A stretch of 64,000 nt of DNA from Halobacillus halophilus DSM 2266 (GCF_000284515.1 NC_017668.1:3038001-3102000); one strand, 5' to 3'. Shown: positions 36,299-48,161, numbered from the stretch's first letter. Notes: generated from the sequence alone by a model not told the origin. Made by a program: numbers and translations.

Positions 36299-37141
36299 TT
36301 AGCCCTTCGTACCTCCGGCTGTCAATCCCGAGACAAAGTACTTCTGCAAGGAAAGGAACAATATAGAAATTGGCAGGGCAATCAAGACCGATCCCGCTGC
36401 AAAGAGAGTGAATTCATTCCCAAATTGATCAGCAATTAGTTCATATAACCCTACAGCCAACGTAAACTTCTCTTCTGTCCGAAGTAATATCCTGGCTAGA
36501 ATAAAGTCAGTAAATGGAGTAATAAAAGTAAATAATGAAACAACTGCAATCATTGGTTTTGCAAGCGGTAGAACGATTTGCCAGAAAACGCGCAAGTTTC
36601 CGGCTCCATCCATACGTGCTGATTCATCCAGCTCTTTCGGTATCGTATCTAAATACCCTTTCATTAGGTACGTATTCATCGGTATGGCTCCTCCTGTGTA
36701 CACCAGAATAAGCGCAAGATGTGTATCCAGTAGATTCGTTAAGTTCGCTAATGCATAGATCGCAATAAGAGCGGCGAAGTTTGGAATCATTTGCAGGATC
36801 AAGAACGTCATCAAGCCGTTTTTACGTCCATAGAACCGAAACCTGGAAAAAGAATAAGCTGTCATACAGACTAGTGCTACGGAAATCGCCATCGTTAAAA
36901 GACAGATCTTTATTGTGTTCCAATACCACAGCAAATAATTACTTTTCTCTAAATCGAATAACTCTTGATAGTGCTCAAAAGTGGCATCGGATGGAATGAT
37001 CGATGAGCCTGATAAACTATTTCCAGGGTTGAGAGAAGAACCGACAATCCATAGGATTGGATACAGGATAATGGCAATCATGGCAATGATCACTACATAG
37101 GATAAGGTCAACTGTACAAATCTTTGTTTATTTGATCTCAT
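36299..37141 (-). CDS. mdxG: Maltodextrin ABC transporter permease MdxG
   Basis: 280 residues with six membrane helices, the MalG-type inner-membrane subunit. The EAA loop that docks the ATPase is ELDESARMDGAGNLRVF (about residue 170-187). It ends KYFVSGLTAGGTKG, typical of MalG proteins. Start is 1 bp behind the mdxF stop. The ATPase gene is absent; in B. subtilis the shared ATPase MsmX, encoded elsewhere, serves this role. Confidence 0.93.
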   Translation of the reverse strand: MRSNKQRFVQLTLSYVVIIAMIAIILYPILWIVGSSLNPGNSLSGSSIIPSDATFEHYQELFDLEKSNYLLWYWNTIKICLLTMAISVALVCMTAYSFSRFRFYGRKNGLMTFLILQMIPNFAALIAIYALANLTNLLDTHLALILVYTGGAIPMNTYLMKGYLDTIPKELDESARMDGAGNLRVFWQIVLPLAKPMIAVVSLFTFITPFTDFILARILLRTEEKFTLAVGLYELIADQFGNEFTLFAAGSVLIALPISILFLSLQKYFVSGLTAGGTKG

Positions 37142-37142
37142 A

Positions 37143-38432
37143 TTACATCATATCCTCTTCTTGGAATGATTTCGTCCTTCTGAATTGCCATAAGGCCACA
37201 GTTATAACGATAAGGGAAAGGATCATGGTAATGGCGGCCGCTTTTCCATATTGCGCCGACGTCATGGTAAGCGAGTAGATCCAGGAAATCAAAATATCGG
37301 TTCCTCCTGCATTTTGATCGGGAACGGCCGGACCTCCTCCATTAAAAAGGAAAATAACGTTAAAGTTATTAAAGTTAAACGTATATTGCGTAATCATAAT
37401 AGGTGCAGTAGCGTAAAGAACAAGCGGAAGTGTAATAGCTTTGAATTTCTGCATAATCGTTGCTCCATCGACTTCTGCCGCTTCGTATAATTCATTAGGA
37501 ATCGATTGCAGAACCCCTGTAACCATGGCGAAGATAAACGGAAAACCAAGCCACGTCTGAATCATAATTAAAGCAATCTTAGTGTAGGTAGGATTGGTCA
37601 GCCATGGAATATCACCCAGGCCGAAAATAGCCATAATGTCTTCATTAATCGTACCAAACGTTTCGTTAAACATTCCTGCAAATACAAGAATAGATACAAA
37701 TGCCGGGACGGCCCACGGTAAAATGAAAATGGTACGAATTGTTTTTTGCAGCACGATCCCTTTCTGGTTCATTAAGACAGCCAGGAATATTCCAAGAGCT
37801 ACTTGCAGCGTAGTGGCCCCGAAAGTCCAAATAATGGTCCAGGCAAGTACACTAAAGAACGTATTACGCCAGATCGGGATCTGGAAGATCTCAATAAAGT
37901 TCTGGAAACCGACCCACTCTACTAAATTGGCAGGCGGTGAATGGTATAAATCATAATTAGTAAAAGCTAATAAGATTACAAAAAGAATCGGAAAGATAAC
38001 CACAAATATCAGCAGCAGAAAACCGGGGGTCATCATTAAATATGGGAAGCCTCCGCCTACCAGGTTCTGATATTGCTGCCGTATGGAATTAGGGTGTTCA
38101 TTCAAGTCCCTCTGTTTACCTACTTTAAAGGCATCGCTCAAATTCAATACATAGATACCGAGACCAAGAATGGTAATTAATACGGTAAGGATCCCTTCTA
38201 CAAGCAGGACAATGGAATGATCATATGCGGGATCGCTCCCAAGGGTAATTAATCCCCAAAATCCAAACTGTAGTAAATCCGAAAAGGCCACGAAGAAGGA
38301 TCCAGTTAATACGAGGAAGATCAATCCTTTCAGCCACTGTTTATTATAAAATTGTCCGAAGCCTGGAATGATTGAAAGCGCGAGCGCGATTTTGCGTTTA
38401 TTTGTTGAAGGTTTATTTCCCTGCTCCCCCAT
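37143..38432 (-). CDS. mdxF: Maltodextrin ABC transporter permease MdxF
   Basis: 429 residues, MalF-type subunit with about eight helices. An N-terminal extension (about 1-110) holds two extra helices, and the permease core follows. The EAA loop is ELYEAAEVDGATIMQKF (about 315-332). It follows mdxE after a stem-loop gap and precedes mdxG with nearly no gap. Together with MdxG it forms the channel for maltodextrins delivered by MdxE. Confidence 0.93.
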   Translation of the reverse strand: MGEQGNKPSTNKRKIALALSIIPGFGQFYNKQWLKGLIFLVLTGSFFVAFSDLLQFGFWGLITLGSDPAYDHSIVLLVEGILTVLITILGLGIYVLNLSDAFKVGKQRDLNEHPNSIRQQYQNLVGGGFPYLMMTPGFLLLIFVVIFPILFVILLAFTNYDLYHSPPANLVEWVGFQNFIEIFQIPIWRNTFFSVLAWTIIWTFGATTLQVALGIFLAVLMNQKGIVLQKTIRTIFILPWAVPAFVSILVFAGMFNETFGTINEDIMAIFGLGDIPWLTNPTYTKIALIMIQTWLGFPFIFAMVTGVLQSIPNELYEAAEVDGATIMQKFKAITLPLVLYATAPIMITQYTFNFNNFNVIFLFNGGGPAVPDQNAGGTDILISWIYSLTMTSAQYGKAAAITMILSLIVITVALWQFRRTKSFQEEDMM

Positions 38433-38477
38433 GTTCAGTCTCCTTTCACTTTCTGTATGTATGGGTGAAAAAGGAAA

Positions 38478-38503
38478 GCAGTACCCGGTTAAAGGGGTAC
38501 TGC
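38478..38503 (-). terminator. Intercistronic stem-loop between mdxE and mdxF
   Basis: GCAGTACCC (38478-38486) pairs with GGGTACTGC (38495-38503); on the minus strand it is followed by a T-rich stretch (TTTCCTTTTTC). Such structures after binding-protein genes commonly let the binding protein be made in excess over the membrane subunits, either by partial termination or by protecting the upstream message. Confidence 0.7.
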
Positions 38504-38509
38504 ACAGCC

Positions 38510-39802
38510 CTATTCGTTCCCTGAATGATTCAGTTCAATTTGTTTACTAATTGTTTCTGTTGCTTCATTTAAAGCATCTTCTGGTGAAGACTTTCCGGTA
38601 GCGATCAATTGAAGCGCCTGAGCCATTGGTTCCCATACTTCACTCATTTCAGGAATATTTGGCATTGGAATAGCACGTTCAGATTGAACTGCTACTGCAT
38701 TCGCTCTTTCATCATCGGCAATAATTGGATCCTCAATTAATGATTGGATCGGCGGAATTTCATTCGTTTCTTCAAAGCGGATCTTCGCATTTTCTTCGTT
38801 CGCAATCCACTTGATTAGTTCAGAAGCCCATTCTTTATTTTCAGAAGCTGAAGATAGGTGCCATCCTTTCACACCAACAAAGGTTTGTGGATATTCACCG
38901 TTAGGTAATTTAGGAAGTGGAGCTACACCGTAGTCGATGCCCGCTTCATTAAGCGCCTGAAAAGCCCATGGGCCGTCCATCATGGATGCAACTTTTCCAT
39001 CCTGGAAAAGACCGTCTTTCGCTGATCCACCACTCTCCCCAACGATACCGGCCGGGAAGATTTCCTCATACCATTTTTGAATGTAGTCGGCGCCTTCGAT
39101 AGCTCCTTCATTGCTTAGCCCGAGATCCTGTGGATTAGGAGAACCGTTTTCTTCGCCAAATACATAGCCTCCATACCCGCTCATAACAGAGTTGGCAAAG
39201 TAGAAGTTATCCCATAAAGCAAGGAAGCCGTACTGTTCATCCTGCGTAAAGTCTTTAGAGAATTCGAATACTTCTTCAAAGGTTTCAGGTGCTTGGTCCA
39301 TATGTTCTTTGTTGTAGATAAATACCGGGGTTTCTGTTGCTTTTGGAAGACCGTAAAGTTTTCCATCATAGGTTTCAGCTTTAACAGAAGCTTCCGTGTA
39401 CTTGTCCGTAACGGATTGCTCATATTCAAGCGGAGAAATCAGGCCTTCAATGACCAATTGACCGATTTGGTCGTGAGGCAGTGTCAATACGTCCGGTCCT
39501 GTGCCTGCCGGACCATCTAAACGCAGTTGTTCACGCATTTTAGAGGACATGTCCAATTCTTTAAACTCGACTTTAATACCATGTTCTTCTTCGAAACTCT
39601 TTATTGCCGGCTCAAGAGCGACACCTTTGTCTTTATCCTCCCAGATTACCAGTTTTTCTGGTTTTTCTGGCATTTCACCTTCCGCAGAACTGTTGTTTTC
39701 TTCACTATCCGAGTTCGCTTCCTGCTCTCTTTCTGGTGCACAAGCAGCCAAAATTCCTACGGTCAGAAAAGCGATTAACAACGCACTTAACCATTTCTTC
39801 AT
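38510..39802 (-). CDS. mdxE: Maltodextrin-binding lipoprotein MdxE
   Basis: About 430 residues. Lipoprotein signal with lipobox LAAC (Cys near residue 21), then an acidic linker (EREQEANSDSEENNSSAE) and the extracellular solute-binding type 1 domain (KLVIWEDKDKGVALEPAI to the C terminus). It captures maltodextrins for MdxFG. The ATG at 39802 is preferred over the one two codons upstream, since the GGGGG ribosome site is 9 bp from it but only 3 bp from the other. First gene of the operon. Confidence 0.93.
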   Translation of the reverse strand: MKKWLSALLIAFLTVGILAACAPEREQEANSDSEENNSSAEGEMPEKPEKLVIWEDKDKGVALEPAIKSFEEEHGIKVEFKELDMSSKMREQLRLDGPAGTGPDVLTLPHDQIGQLVIEGLISPLEYEQSVTDKYTEASVKAETYDGKLYGLPKATETPVFIYNKEHMDQAPETFEEVFEFSKDFTQDEQYGFLALWDNFYFANSVMSGYGGYVFGEENGSPNPQDLGLSNEGAIEGADYIQKWYEEIFPAGIVGESGGSAKDGLFQDGKVASMMDGPWAFQALNEAGIDYGVAPLPKLPNGEYPQTFVGVKGWHLSSASENKEWASELIKWIANEENAKIRFEETNEIPPIQSLIEDPIIADDERANAVAVQSERAIPMPNIPEMSEVWEPMAQALQLIATGKSSPEDALNEATETISKQIELNHSGNE

Positions 39803-39854
39803 CAACATAGACCCCCTAATTATTTACTATTCTATGTATGCGATCTACCAATCT

Positions 39855-39872
39855 TGTGAAACCGATTGCACA
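39855..39872. promoter_or_regulatory. LacI-type operator O1 (downstream of the mdxE promoter)
   Basis: TGTGAAACCGATTGCACA, an imperfect palindrome centred on CCG, 7 bp or so past the predicted start of transcription of mdxE on the minus strand. Related to the sites at 39909 and 40048. Confidence 0.75.
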
Positions 39873-39885
39873 CATCTTGATTTTT

Positions 39886-39913
39886 ATTATACAAGCTTTT
39901 ACAAATAATGCAA
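39886..39913 (-). promoter_or_regulatory. SigA-type promoter of mdxE
   Basis: On the minus strand TTGCAT (39908-39913), 16 bp, TATAAT (39886-39891). It is flanked by two operators, the upstream one overlapping the -35 box. Confidence 0.7.
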
Positions 39914-39924
39914 GCGGTTTCACA
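39909..39924. promoter_or_regulatory. LacI-type operator O2 (over the mdxE -35 box)
   Basis: TGCAAGCGGTTTCACA, the inverted counterpart of O1 with the same half sites (TGCAA and TTTCACA). It overlaps the mdxE -35 box; two sites about 53 bp apart could support looping. Confidence 0.75.
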
Positions 39925-39994
39925 AGATTGGATTTAAAAGAATAGTAGAATTAAAATCCCCACAAAATAATCAATCATACACTTATTCTTAAGA

Positions 39995-41809
<1,815 letters not shown>

Positions 41810-41916
41810 ATGTGAAGGGCCAACTATACGGTAAATACCAAATAAAAAAATGATGAGGATCTAAATCATATTCATGATACAACTACTCAGGCTGCTTCTA
41901 TATAAAAAGCTTCGGA

Positions 41917-41950
41917 AAGCGTTCAGGAAACTCACCCTGGACGCTTGTTT
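41917..41950 (+). terminator. Terminator after the GH13 gene
   Basis: AAGCGTTCAGG pairs with CCTGGACGCTT (one G-T pair), followed by TGTTTTATT. Confidence 0.75.
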
Positions 41951-42081
41951 TATTATCCATCATAATAGAGTGAGTGACATTTCTTCTTCCTGAACAACAT
42001 TTGGTGTTAGGTTACCTGAAATAATGGGAAGACTGTATAAGGAAGTCATTTTGAGAAAGAATCAGAAAAGGAGTGGATAAC

Positions 42082-42972
42082 ATGAACAACAGTCATTTTG
42101 ACAAGATTAAGAACGGGGAAGGTTTCATCGCTGCGCTTGACCAGAGCGGTGGCAGTACGCCAAAGGCATTAGCAGATTACGGTGTACCGGAAGATTCTTA
42201 TTCAAATGAGGACGAAATGTTCGATTTAGTTCACCAGATGCGTACCAGACTTATTACTTCACCTTCCTTCAATTCCGATCAAATTCTAGGGGTCATTCTA
42301 TTTGAACAAACGATGGACCGCGAAATTGAAGGCAAGTACACGGCCGATTACCTGTCCGATAAAGGGATCGTACCTTTCTTAAAAGTAGATAAAGGCCTGG
42401 CCGATCAGGAAACTGGCGTTCAGCTTATGAAGCCTATTCATGATTTAGATGATACGCTGAGCCGTGCTAATGAACGCAATATTTTCGGTACAAAAATGCG
42501 TTCTGTCATCCACGAACCGAATACAATCGGTATCAAGGCTGTCGTAGAACAGCAATTTGAAATCGGTAAACAGATTCTGGACTATGATTTAGTTCCGATC
42601 ATCGAACCAGAAGTTAACATTCACAGTGAGGATAAAGAACAGTCCGAAGAAATCTTAAAGGATGAAATTCTTAAACAGTTGAATGAATTGCGTGAAGATC
42701 AAAATGTTATGCTGAAGCTTTCCATTCCAACGAAAGCAAACACGTACAAAGAATTGATTGATCACCCACGCGTACTTCGCGTTGTCGCTCTATCAGGCGG
42801 TTATTCCCGTGATGAAGCGAATGAAAAACTGAAAGAAAATCATGGTCTTATTGCAAGTTTCTCCAGAGCGCTTATCGCTGATTTAAATGCCAATCAGTCT
42901 GAAGAAGAATTTGATGCATCACTGAAAAGTGCTGTAGATTCTATTCATGACGCTTCTGTTAATAAGAAATAA
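42082..42972 (+). CDS. fda: Class I fructose-bisphosphate aldolase
   Basis: 296 residues. Splits fructose-1,6-bisphosphate into two triose phosphates by a Schiff base, with no metal. Family marks: [18 protein letters not shown] near the start, [20 protein letters not shown], and the lysine of [11 protein letters not shown] (about residue 212). The ATG at 42082 follows AAAAGGAGTGGATAAC; an in-frame GTG at 42073 lies within the ribosome site and is not used. Single gene, with a strong terminator. Its place after the sugar genes may be chance. Confidence 0.93.
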   Translation: MNNSHFDKIKNGEGFIAALDQSGGSTPKALADYGVPEDSYSNEDEMFDLVHQMRTRLITSPSFNSDQILGVILFEQTMDREIEGKYTADYLSDKGIVPFLKVDKGLADQETGVQLMKPIHDLDDTLSRANERNIFGTKMRSVIHEPNTIGIKAVVEQQFEIGKQILDYDLVPIIEPEVNIHSEDKEQSEEILKDEILKQLNELREDQNVMLKLSIPTKANTYKELIDHPRVLRVVALSGGYSRDEANEKLKENHGLIASFSRALIADLNANQSEEEFDASLKSAVDSIHDASVNKK

Positions 42973-42981
42973 AGCAAATTG

Positions 42982-43019
42982 AAAATGCCGGGTTTACTTT
43001 TACGTAAACCCGGCATTTT
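42982..43019. terminator. Bidirectional terminator after the aldolase
   Basis: AAAATGCCGGGTTTAC pairs exactly with GTAAACCCGGCATTTT around TTTTAC; T-runs on both strands. Confidence 0.92.
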
Positions 43020-43038
43020 TTATGTTTACAAAAATAAA

Positions 43039-43072
43039 AATACCATCATTGCTTCCAGGCAACGATGGTATT
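43039..43072 (-). terminator. Terminator after putR
   Basis: AATACCATCATTGC pairs with GCAACGATGGTATT (one mismatch); the minus strand continues TTTTTATTTTT. It lies 13 bp after the putR stop. Confidence 0.85.
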
Positions 43073-43084
43073 AAATATTTTAGA

Positions 43085-44347
43085 TTATAGCGCTTCTTTG
43101 TACCTCTGATAATAAGCTTCAACATTGTTGAGCAGCAAAAGCTCTGTGTACAAATAAGTTTTTACATTAAAATCGTTAAAATCAATATTGGTCAGCTCTT
43201 GAATTTGTTTAATCCTATAGTTAAGTGTATTCGGATGTATGAACAACTCGTTCGCGGTCTGTTTACCTTTTCCATTGTTCGCAAGATATACCTCCAGCGT
43301 ACGCAGAAGATCCGTTTGTTTCTCCTTGTCGTTCTGGATAAGAGTCAACAAATCATCACTGTAGTAGTCTTCAGAGCTATTTTTTTCGTATAAAGCCGCT
43401 AAATAGCGGTAGATGCCAAGCTTGGAAAACTCTCTAGGCATTGTCTCTGGACGAGGAGTAATGAAGTTCGCAATTTCGATTACCTCAAGGGCCTCCAGGA
43501 AACTTTTCCGCATATTAGCGAGGATGGCATATTCTTTCCCCACCCCAATAAGGAAGTTGTAAAATTCATCTTCCTCACTATGCTCTTTGATCTCGTCAAT
43601 CAAGAACCTCGCCAGGTTGCGTGAGGAGAACTCTTCCTGGTGAACACCGTGAATAACAAGAATCATCTGGAATTCGGTCTTAAGAAAATGAACGCTTTTT
43701 CTTAAGGAAAAGTCCTGTATAGCTTTTTGCAGATAATCCAGCATGTACTTATACCGGGGAGCCGTAACTGAAAAAACGACAACCGAAAAACGATCCGGGA
43801 TTGTAAGCTTAGCAAGGGTAGCGTCATGACGAAACTGACTTTCACTGTCGTATTCATGGTGGAGAAGTTTCCATAGAAGATCCTCTCTCCTTCCTTCCTT
43901 CGCGTTCATCCGTTCATAAACATCATAGATTAGTTTGCCAAGATGAGGTGTTACCTCTTCCAAAAATGTCAGTTCTTCTGTTGTGAGCAGTTCATCGGAT
44001 TCCTGAACCCAAATGTACCCCATCGTGTACCCTAAATGTTTGGCAGATATAACAATCCGCTGGTGAAAGCCAAGTTCCTCAATTGGCTGAATCCGGATTG
44101 GATCCTGGCGCTTCTCGAGTCTTTGTACAATTCCCTCTTTTTTTAACCGATCAATGATGAAGAGTGGACATTTTTTGGAGAGAATCGTCTTTTGCTGAGT
44201 GAGATCAAATTCCTCAATTGATGAGCTGTAAGAAATCAATTCGAAGTTTTTATTTTCTATAATGACAGGCTTACGAAGTTTGGAACTGATCAGCTCGGTG
44301 GCTTTATGGATATCCTCTACTTGAAGAATTAACTCGTTAATTTCCAT
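43085..44347 (-). CDS. putR: PucR/CdaR-type regulator of proline utilisation (PutR-like)
   Basis: 420 residues. A GAF-like N-terminal domain (about 1-150) binds the effector, then a GGDEF-related middle region, and the C-terminal PucR helix-turn-helix (about 365-415: NGKGKQTANELFIHPNTLNYRIKQI). In B. subtilis PutR activates putBC on proline. Here it lies downstream of pruA on the same strand, which makes a proline-responsive activator the best guess. Effector binding is inferred from context only. Confidence 0.82.
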   Translation of the reverse strand: MEINELILQVEDIHKATELISSKLRKPVIIENKNFELISYSSSIEEFDLTQQKTILSKKCPLFIIDRLKKEGIVQRLEKRQDPIRIQPIEELGFHQRIVISAKHLGYTMGYIWVQESDELLTTEELTFLEEVTPHLGKLIYDVYERMNAKEGRREDLLWKLLHHEYDSESQFRHDATLAKLTIPDRFSVVVFSVTAPRYKYMLDYLQKAIQDFSLRKSVHFLKTEFQMILVIHGVHQEEFSSRNLARFLIDEIKEHSEEDEFYNFLIGVGKEYAILANMRKSFLEALEVIEIANFITPRPETMPREFSKLGIYRYLAALYEKNSSEDYYSDDLLTLIQNDKEKQTDLLRTLEVYLANNGKGKQTANELFIHPNTLNYRIKQIQELTNIDFNDFNVKTYLYTELLLLNNVEAYYQRYKEAL

Positions 44348-44432
44348 CTCAATCCTTACCTTTCCAAGTAGAATGGTTTCACTTATTTATTCTCCATTAT
44401 AGCGACTTCATCAGGAAATCAAAAGCAAAAGA

Positions 44433-44463
44433 AAAAAGCTCCCCCGAAAACGGGAGAGCTTTA
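44433..44463 (-). terminator. Terminator after pruA
   Basis: AAAGCTCCCCCG pairs with CGGGAGAGCTTT (one bulge) around AAAA. The minus strand ends in CTTTTTTC. It separates the catabolic genes from putR. Confidence 0.8.
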
Positions 44464-44475
44464 TACACATTCATT

Positions 44476-46023
44476 TTAGAATTTTTCTGAGATTGTCTTC
44501 GCTAGCATATGAAGCGCTAGATAATCTGGTCCGCCGGCTTTAGAGTCCGTACCAGACATTTTGAACCCGCCAAATGGTTGGTAACCGACAATCGCACCTG
44601 TACAGTTACGGTTGAAATACAAGTTACCCACATGGAAATCTTCTTTTGCTTTTTCCAAATGCTGACGGTTGTCAGAAATAACTGCGCCTGTCAGACCATA
44701 CTCGGTGTTGTTAGCAATGTCGATTGCTTCATCGAAGTCAGATGCTTTGGTGAAGCAGACCACTGGTCCGAAGATTTCTTCCTGCTGCATACGGGAATTT
44801 GGTGCAAGGTCAGCGAATACGGTAGGATCGATGAAGTAACCTTTGGAATCATCGCCTTTACCGCCGGTCATTAAACGACCTTCTTCTTTACCTACTTCCA
44901 TATAGCCCATGATCTTATCATAAGCAGCCTGATCCACGACAGGTCCCATATATACATTGCCTTCAGAGGCATTTCCTACTGTTAATTCTTTCGTGCGTTT
45001 TACAACCATATCAAGCAGTTCATCGTAAACGTCCTGATGGACTACAGCACGGGAACCGGATGAACATTTCTGGCCGGAGAAACCGAACGCTGATGTGATA
45101 ATGGCATCTGCTGCCGTTTCTAGGTTCGCTTGATTATCGACAACTACGGTATCTTTACCGCCCATTTCAGCGATAACTTGTTTCAAGTGGTTCTGACCAG
45201 CTTGAAGCTCGGCTGCACGCTTGATGATACGTGTACCTACGTCGCGGGAACCAGTGAAGGAGATTAATGCGGTTTTCGGATGATCGACAAGATAGTCACC
45301 TACATCTTTACCGCTTCCTGGTACATAGTTTAATACACCTTTTGGAAGGCCGGCTTCTTCCAGCACTTCTACAAATTTAGCAGCAATTACTGGGCTATTA
45401 CTTGCCGGTTTCATGACTACTGTGCTTCCAGTTACAAGTGGAGCTACCGTTGTACCTGCCATAATCGCAAAAGCAAGGTTCCATGGTGGAATTACAACAG
45501 CTACACCAGTAGAAGTGTAAACGTAACGGTTTTGCTCGCCTGGACGACTCTCTACGTGTTTACCATCTTTCAATTCGATCATCTGGCGACCGTAATATTC
45601 AAGGAAATCAATTGCTTCAGCTGTATCAGCATCTGCTTCTTTCCAAGGTTTACCTACTTCGTAAACTAAATAGGCAGAGAATTCATGCTTACGGCGGCGA
45701 ATGATGCTCGCTGCACGGAAAAGTAGTTCAGCACGTGCGCGCGCAGACCATTTTCTCCAGCTTTTAAAAGCCTCTGATGCGGATTGAACCGCTTTTTCAG
45801 CAATATCCTGATTAGCTTTGGAAACAGAGCCTACAAGCTGCTTCGTATTAGCCGGGTTAGTGGATTCGATTTGCTCATCCGTACGAATGCGCTCCCCATC
45901 TACTAATAAGTCGTGTTTTTGACCTAGTTCTTCTTTTACTTGCTTTAGTGCCTCTTCAAATGCTTTAACATTTTCCTCTTTTGAGAAATCTGTGAATGGT
46001 TCGTGTTTGTATGGTGTGACCAT
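44476..46023 (-). CDS. pruA: 1-pyrroline-5-carboxylate dehydrogenase
   Basis: 515 residues, ALDH superfamily, RocA/PutC group. Oxidises glutamate semialdehyde/P5C to glutamate with NAD, the second step of proline breakdown. Catalytic residues are the Glu of [10 protein letters not shown] and the Cys of [12 protein letters not shown] (about residue 320); the Rossmann pocket is visible in [11 protein letters not shown]. The N terminus [15 protein letters not shown] is typical of the 515-residue Bacillus enzymes. It starts 30 bp behind putB, with GAAGGGAG as ribosome site. Confidence 0.96.
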   Translation of the reverse strand: MVTPYKHEPFTDFSKEENVKAFEEALKQVKEELGQKHDLLVDGERIRTDEQIESTNPANTKQLVGSVSKANQDIAEKAVQSASEAFKSWRKWSARARAELLFRAASIIRRRKHEFSAYLVYEVGKPWKEADADTAEAIDFLEYYGRQMIELKDGKHVESRPGEQNRYVYTSTGVAVVIPPWNLAFAIMAGTTVAPLVTGSTVVMKPASNSPVIAAKFVEVLEEAGLPKGVLNYVPGSGKDVGDYLVDHPKTALISFTGSRDVGTRIIKRAAELQAGQNHLKQVIAEMGGKDTVVVDNQANLETAADAIITSAFGFSGQKCSSGSRAVVHQDVYDELLDMVVKRTKELTVGNASEGNVYMGPVVDQAAYDKIMGYMEVGKEEGRLMTGGKGDDSKGYFIDPTVFADLAPNSRMQQEEIFGPVVCFTKASDFDEAIDIANNTEYGLTGAVISDNRQHLEKAKEDFHVGNLYFNRNCTGAIVGYQPFGGFKMSGTDSKAGGPDYLALHMLAKTISEKF

Positions 46024-46053
46024 GAATAAAAACTCCCTTCAAAGAATTAAAAA

Positions 46054-46974
46054 TTATTTACTAAAGATTCCTTTTATAGCAAAGGCTATGTTGGCTGGCC
46101 TTTCTGCTAAGCGCCTCATAAAGTATCCATACCAGTCTTCTCCATAAGGAAGATAGACCCGTACGGTGTACCCTTCATCTTTCAAATCTTTCTGCATCTG
46201 GTTTCGCATGCCGTACAGCATTTGAAACTCAAATTGATCTCTGGAAATTCCATGTTCCTCAACTAATTTCTTTGTATAGTCGATGATCGCATCATCGTGA
46301 CTTCCAACAGCTGTGTAGTGACCATTCAGAAGATTTGTTTTAATCAACCGTTTTAAATTTTCATCTACTGATTCCTTTTCCGTGAAGGCTACTTTCCCTG
46401 ATTCCTTGTAAGCACCTTTCACTAATCGAAGGTAAGGGTCATAGGGATGAAGATCTTTCAAATCTTCCTCCGTACTGTAGAGATACGATTGAAGCACGGT
46501 TCCGAGATTGTCATATTTTGCCTTCAAGGTTTTGTACATATTAAGGGTGGCCTGGCACCTTGAAGAGTCTTCCATATCAATCGTTACCGTTATACCGTAT
46601 TTTTGGGCTTCTGCCAAGATCCCTTCCATATTTTCCTTAACAAGCTGCTCACTGATATCCATCCCCAGTGAAGTTAATTTCAAGGAAACTTCAGAGTTCA
46701 ATTGATTATGAGCAATGGACTGAATTGTTTCGATACACTCCTGCTTTCGCTCTTTAGCTTCCGCTTCGGAATTAACGAACTCGCCCAGGTGGTCCACCGT
46801 AACTTCCAATCCTTCCTCGTTAAGCTGCTCAATCAATGGAATTGCCTGCGAAAATTTTTCTCCGCCTACAATCTTGTCAGCCCCAAATCTTGATCCATAT
46901 CGTTTTGCTAAGCGGTCTAATACCTTGTTGTTTGACAGGTATAAGAAAAAGTTCTTACTTATGGCTTCCAAGAC
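46054..46974 (-). CDS. putB: Proline dehydrogenase
   Basis: 306 residues, a FAD-dependent TIM-barrel enzyme that converts proline to P5C and passes electrons to the quinone pool. Family motifs: TIDMEDSSR (about 125), LRLVKGAYKE (about 190), FEFQMLYGMR (about 240) and RVYLPYGEDWYGYFMRRLAERP at the C terminus, which hold flavin and proline. The TTG at 46974 is 10 bp behind GGAG; the GTG two codons up is too close. Proline is a common compatible solute in halophiles, so this pathway both feeds the cell and clears the solute. Confidence 0.95.
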   Translation of the reverse strand, partial: VLEAISKNFFLYLSNNKVLDRLAKRYGSRFGADKIVGGEKFSQAIPLIEQLNEEGLEVTVDHLGEFVNSEAEAKERKQECIETIQSIAHNQLNSEVSLKLTSLGMDISEQLVKENMEGILAEAQKYGITVTIDMEDSSRCQATLNMYKTLKAKYDNLGTVLQSYLYSTEEDLKDLHPYDPYLRLVKGAYKESGKVAFTEKESVDENLKRLIKTNLLNGHYTAVGSHDDAIIDYTKKLVEEHGISRDQFEFQMLYGMRNQMQKDLKDEGYTVRVYLPYGEDWYGYFMRRLAERPANIAFAIKGIFSK

Positions 46975-47057
46975 CACCACACTCCTTCAATCCTCTATTT
47001 CTTGCTTATGTGGAGTTTGCTTTCGATGGAATTCAAACAATTTCATCTGTTAAGAAA

Positions 47058-47087
47058 ATTATAACGATTAATGGGTTGAAGCATCAA
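47058..47087 (-). promoter_or_regulatory. Probable SigA promoter of putB-pruA
   Basis: On the minus strand TTGATG (47082-47087), 18 bp, TATAAT (47058-47063), giving a leader of about 75 bases before putB. The rest of the 280-bp gap shows nothing else that I recognise. Confidence 0.5.
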
Positions 47088-47254
47088 CGTGCTCCAACCA
47101 CAATCTTTACCACCTTGTTTTATGGTAACCCCACAATGCCGAGTCATTTTTTGCGTATCTGGGCTATTTTAACTGACTATTATTTCAATATATCAAGCGT
47201 ACTAGCAGGTGTTCCCACTTCCACATAGGATCAAACCATTTCCACTCTTTTCTT

Positions 47255-48013
47255 TTATTTCCAATAGGCCGGTTTTCCGTAGCTCTGATACAACTCTTCC
47301 TCAAATCCTCGGGTAACCGCTTTATTTTTCTGGTACAACGGTCCTTTTTCAATGCCTTCTAAGGTTAAGGATATCTGGATTTGATCCTCGCTCCAATTAG
47401 CTTCCTCAATCCAATCTGGGGAAATAAGCGTAAATGCATGAGTGGACCAGCTACCTGTACTAACTACGAAATAACGGATGATCCATGTTTCTTCTTCTAT
47501 TAATACATCTGTGATATAACCGGCATGTTCCTCACCCGCGAATACATCCGCGTGACTGAAGACGCCTTTCATATGGTTGACACTTATTAAATGATTAGAT
47601 CGATCCGGCGTACTGACGGCTGTCTGCTGGCTTGCTGCTTCTGATTCGGGATTGAGCGGTGTATCCTGCTCACCCCAGACGCTTTCACCAGCCCAGTACT
47701 GACTCCAGTTGAAACGGTCAGCAAACTCAGCTTCTTTTTCTGGATCCATTTCTTTCTCATCGCGTAAGCCGGCCCCTTCCCGCAAGTCTTCACGAGTGTG
47801 ATTGACTTCAATAACTTTCTTATCGAAATCAATCCGGCTAATTGCTGAAGGTGATAGATAGATGATTTGATCAGGGAACCATTTCTCGGATGCAATGGTC
47901 AAATAACGGATTGTATAATTCTCATCATCAAGATATAAATCTTTAATTTTTCCCATTTCTCCATCTTGAGCTACGAGTGTCAGTTTTTCTAAACTAGTAG
48001 CATTCAAAAACAT
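47255..48013 (-). CDS. Protein with two PRC-barrel domains
   Basis: 252 residues, cytoplasmic and acidic. The first PRC barrel (about 1-75) shows LVAQDGEMGKIKDLYLDDENYTIRYL; the second (about 140-225) shows FAGEEHAGYITDVLIEEETWIIRYF. Two-PRC proteins of this size occur in many bacteria without a known role. The acidic linker between them has a QQTAVSTPDRS stretch. Ribosome site GAGGTGAAAAAC before the ATG. Confidence 0.82.
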   Translation of the reverse strand: MFLNATSLEKLTLVAQDGEMGKIKDLYLDDENYTIRYLTIASEKWFPDQIIYLSPSAISRIDFDKKVIEVNHTREDLREGAGLRDEKEMDPEKEAEFADRFNWSQYWAGESVWGEQDTPLNPESEAASQQTAVSTPDRSNHLISVNHMKGVFSHADVFAGEEHAGYITDVLIEEETWIIRYFVVSTGSWSTHAFTLISPDWIEEANWSEDQIQISLTLEGIEKGPLYQKNKAVTRGFEEELYQSYGKPAYWK

Positions 48014-48113
48014 AGTTTTTCACCTCTTAATAGTATTTGTTTCTTATTAGACAATTCCCACTCTACTTTAGAGGTTAAACGGGAAAATAGTGGTTTTTGT
48101 TATATTAAAATAA

Positions 48114-48142
48114 CCCTGGAAAGTTTTTTATACTTTCCAGGG
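48114..48142 (-). terminator. Terminator after the ArsA-like gene
   Basis: CCCTGGAAAGT pairs exactly with ACTTTCCAGGG around TTTTTAT; the minus strand continues GGGTTATTTT. Confidence 0.85.
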
Positions 48143-48161
48143 CACTATAGTAAACATAGAT

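Noticed and set aside
46836-47228. 130-codon open frame on the plus strand across the putB start and its upstream gap
   Set aside because: It covers the putB promoter and start in antisense, and the translation has no family pattern.
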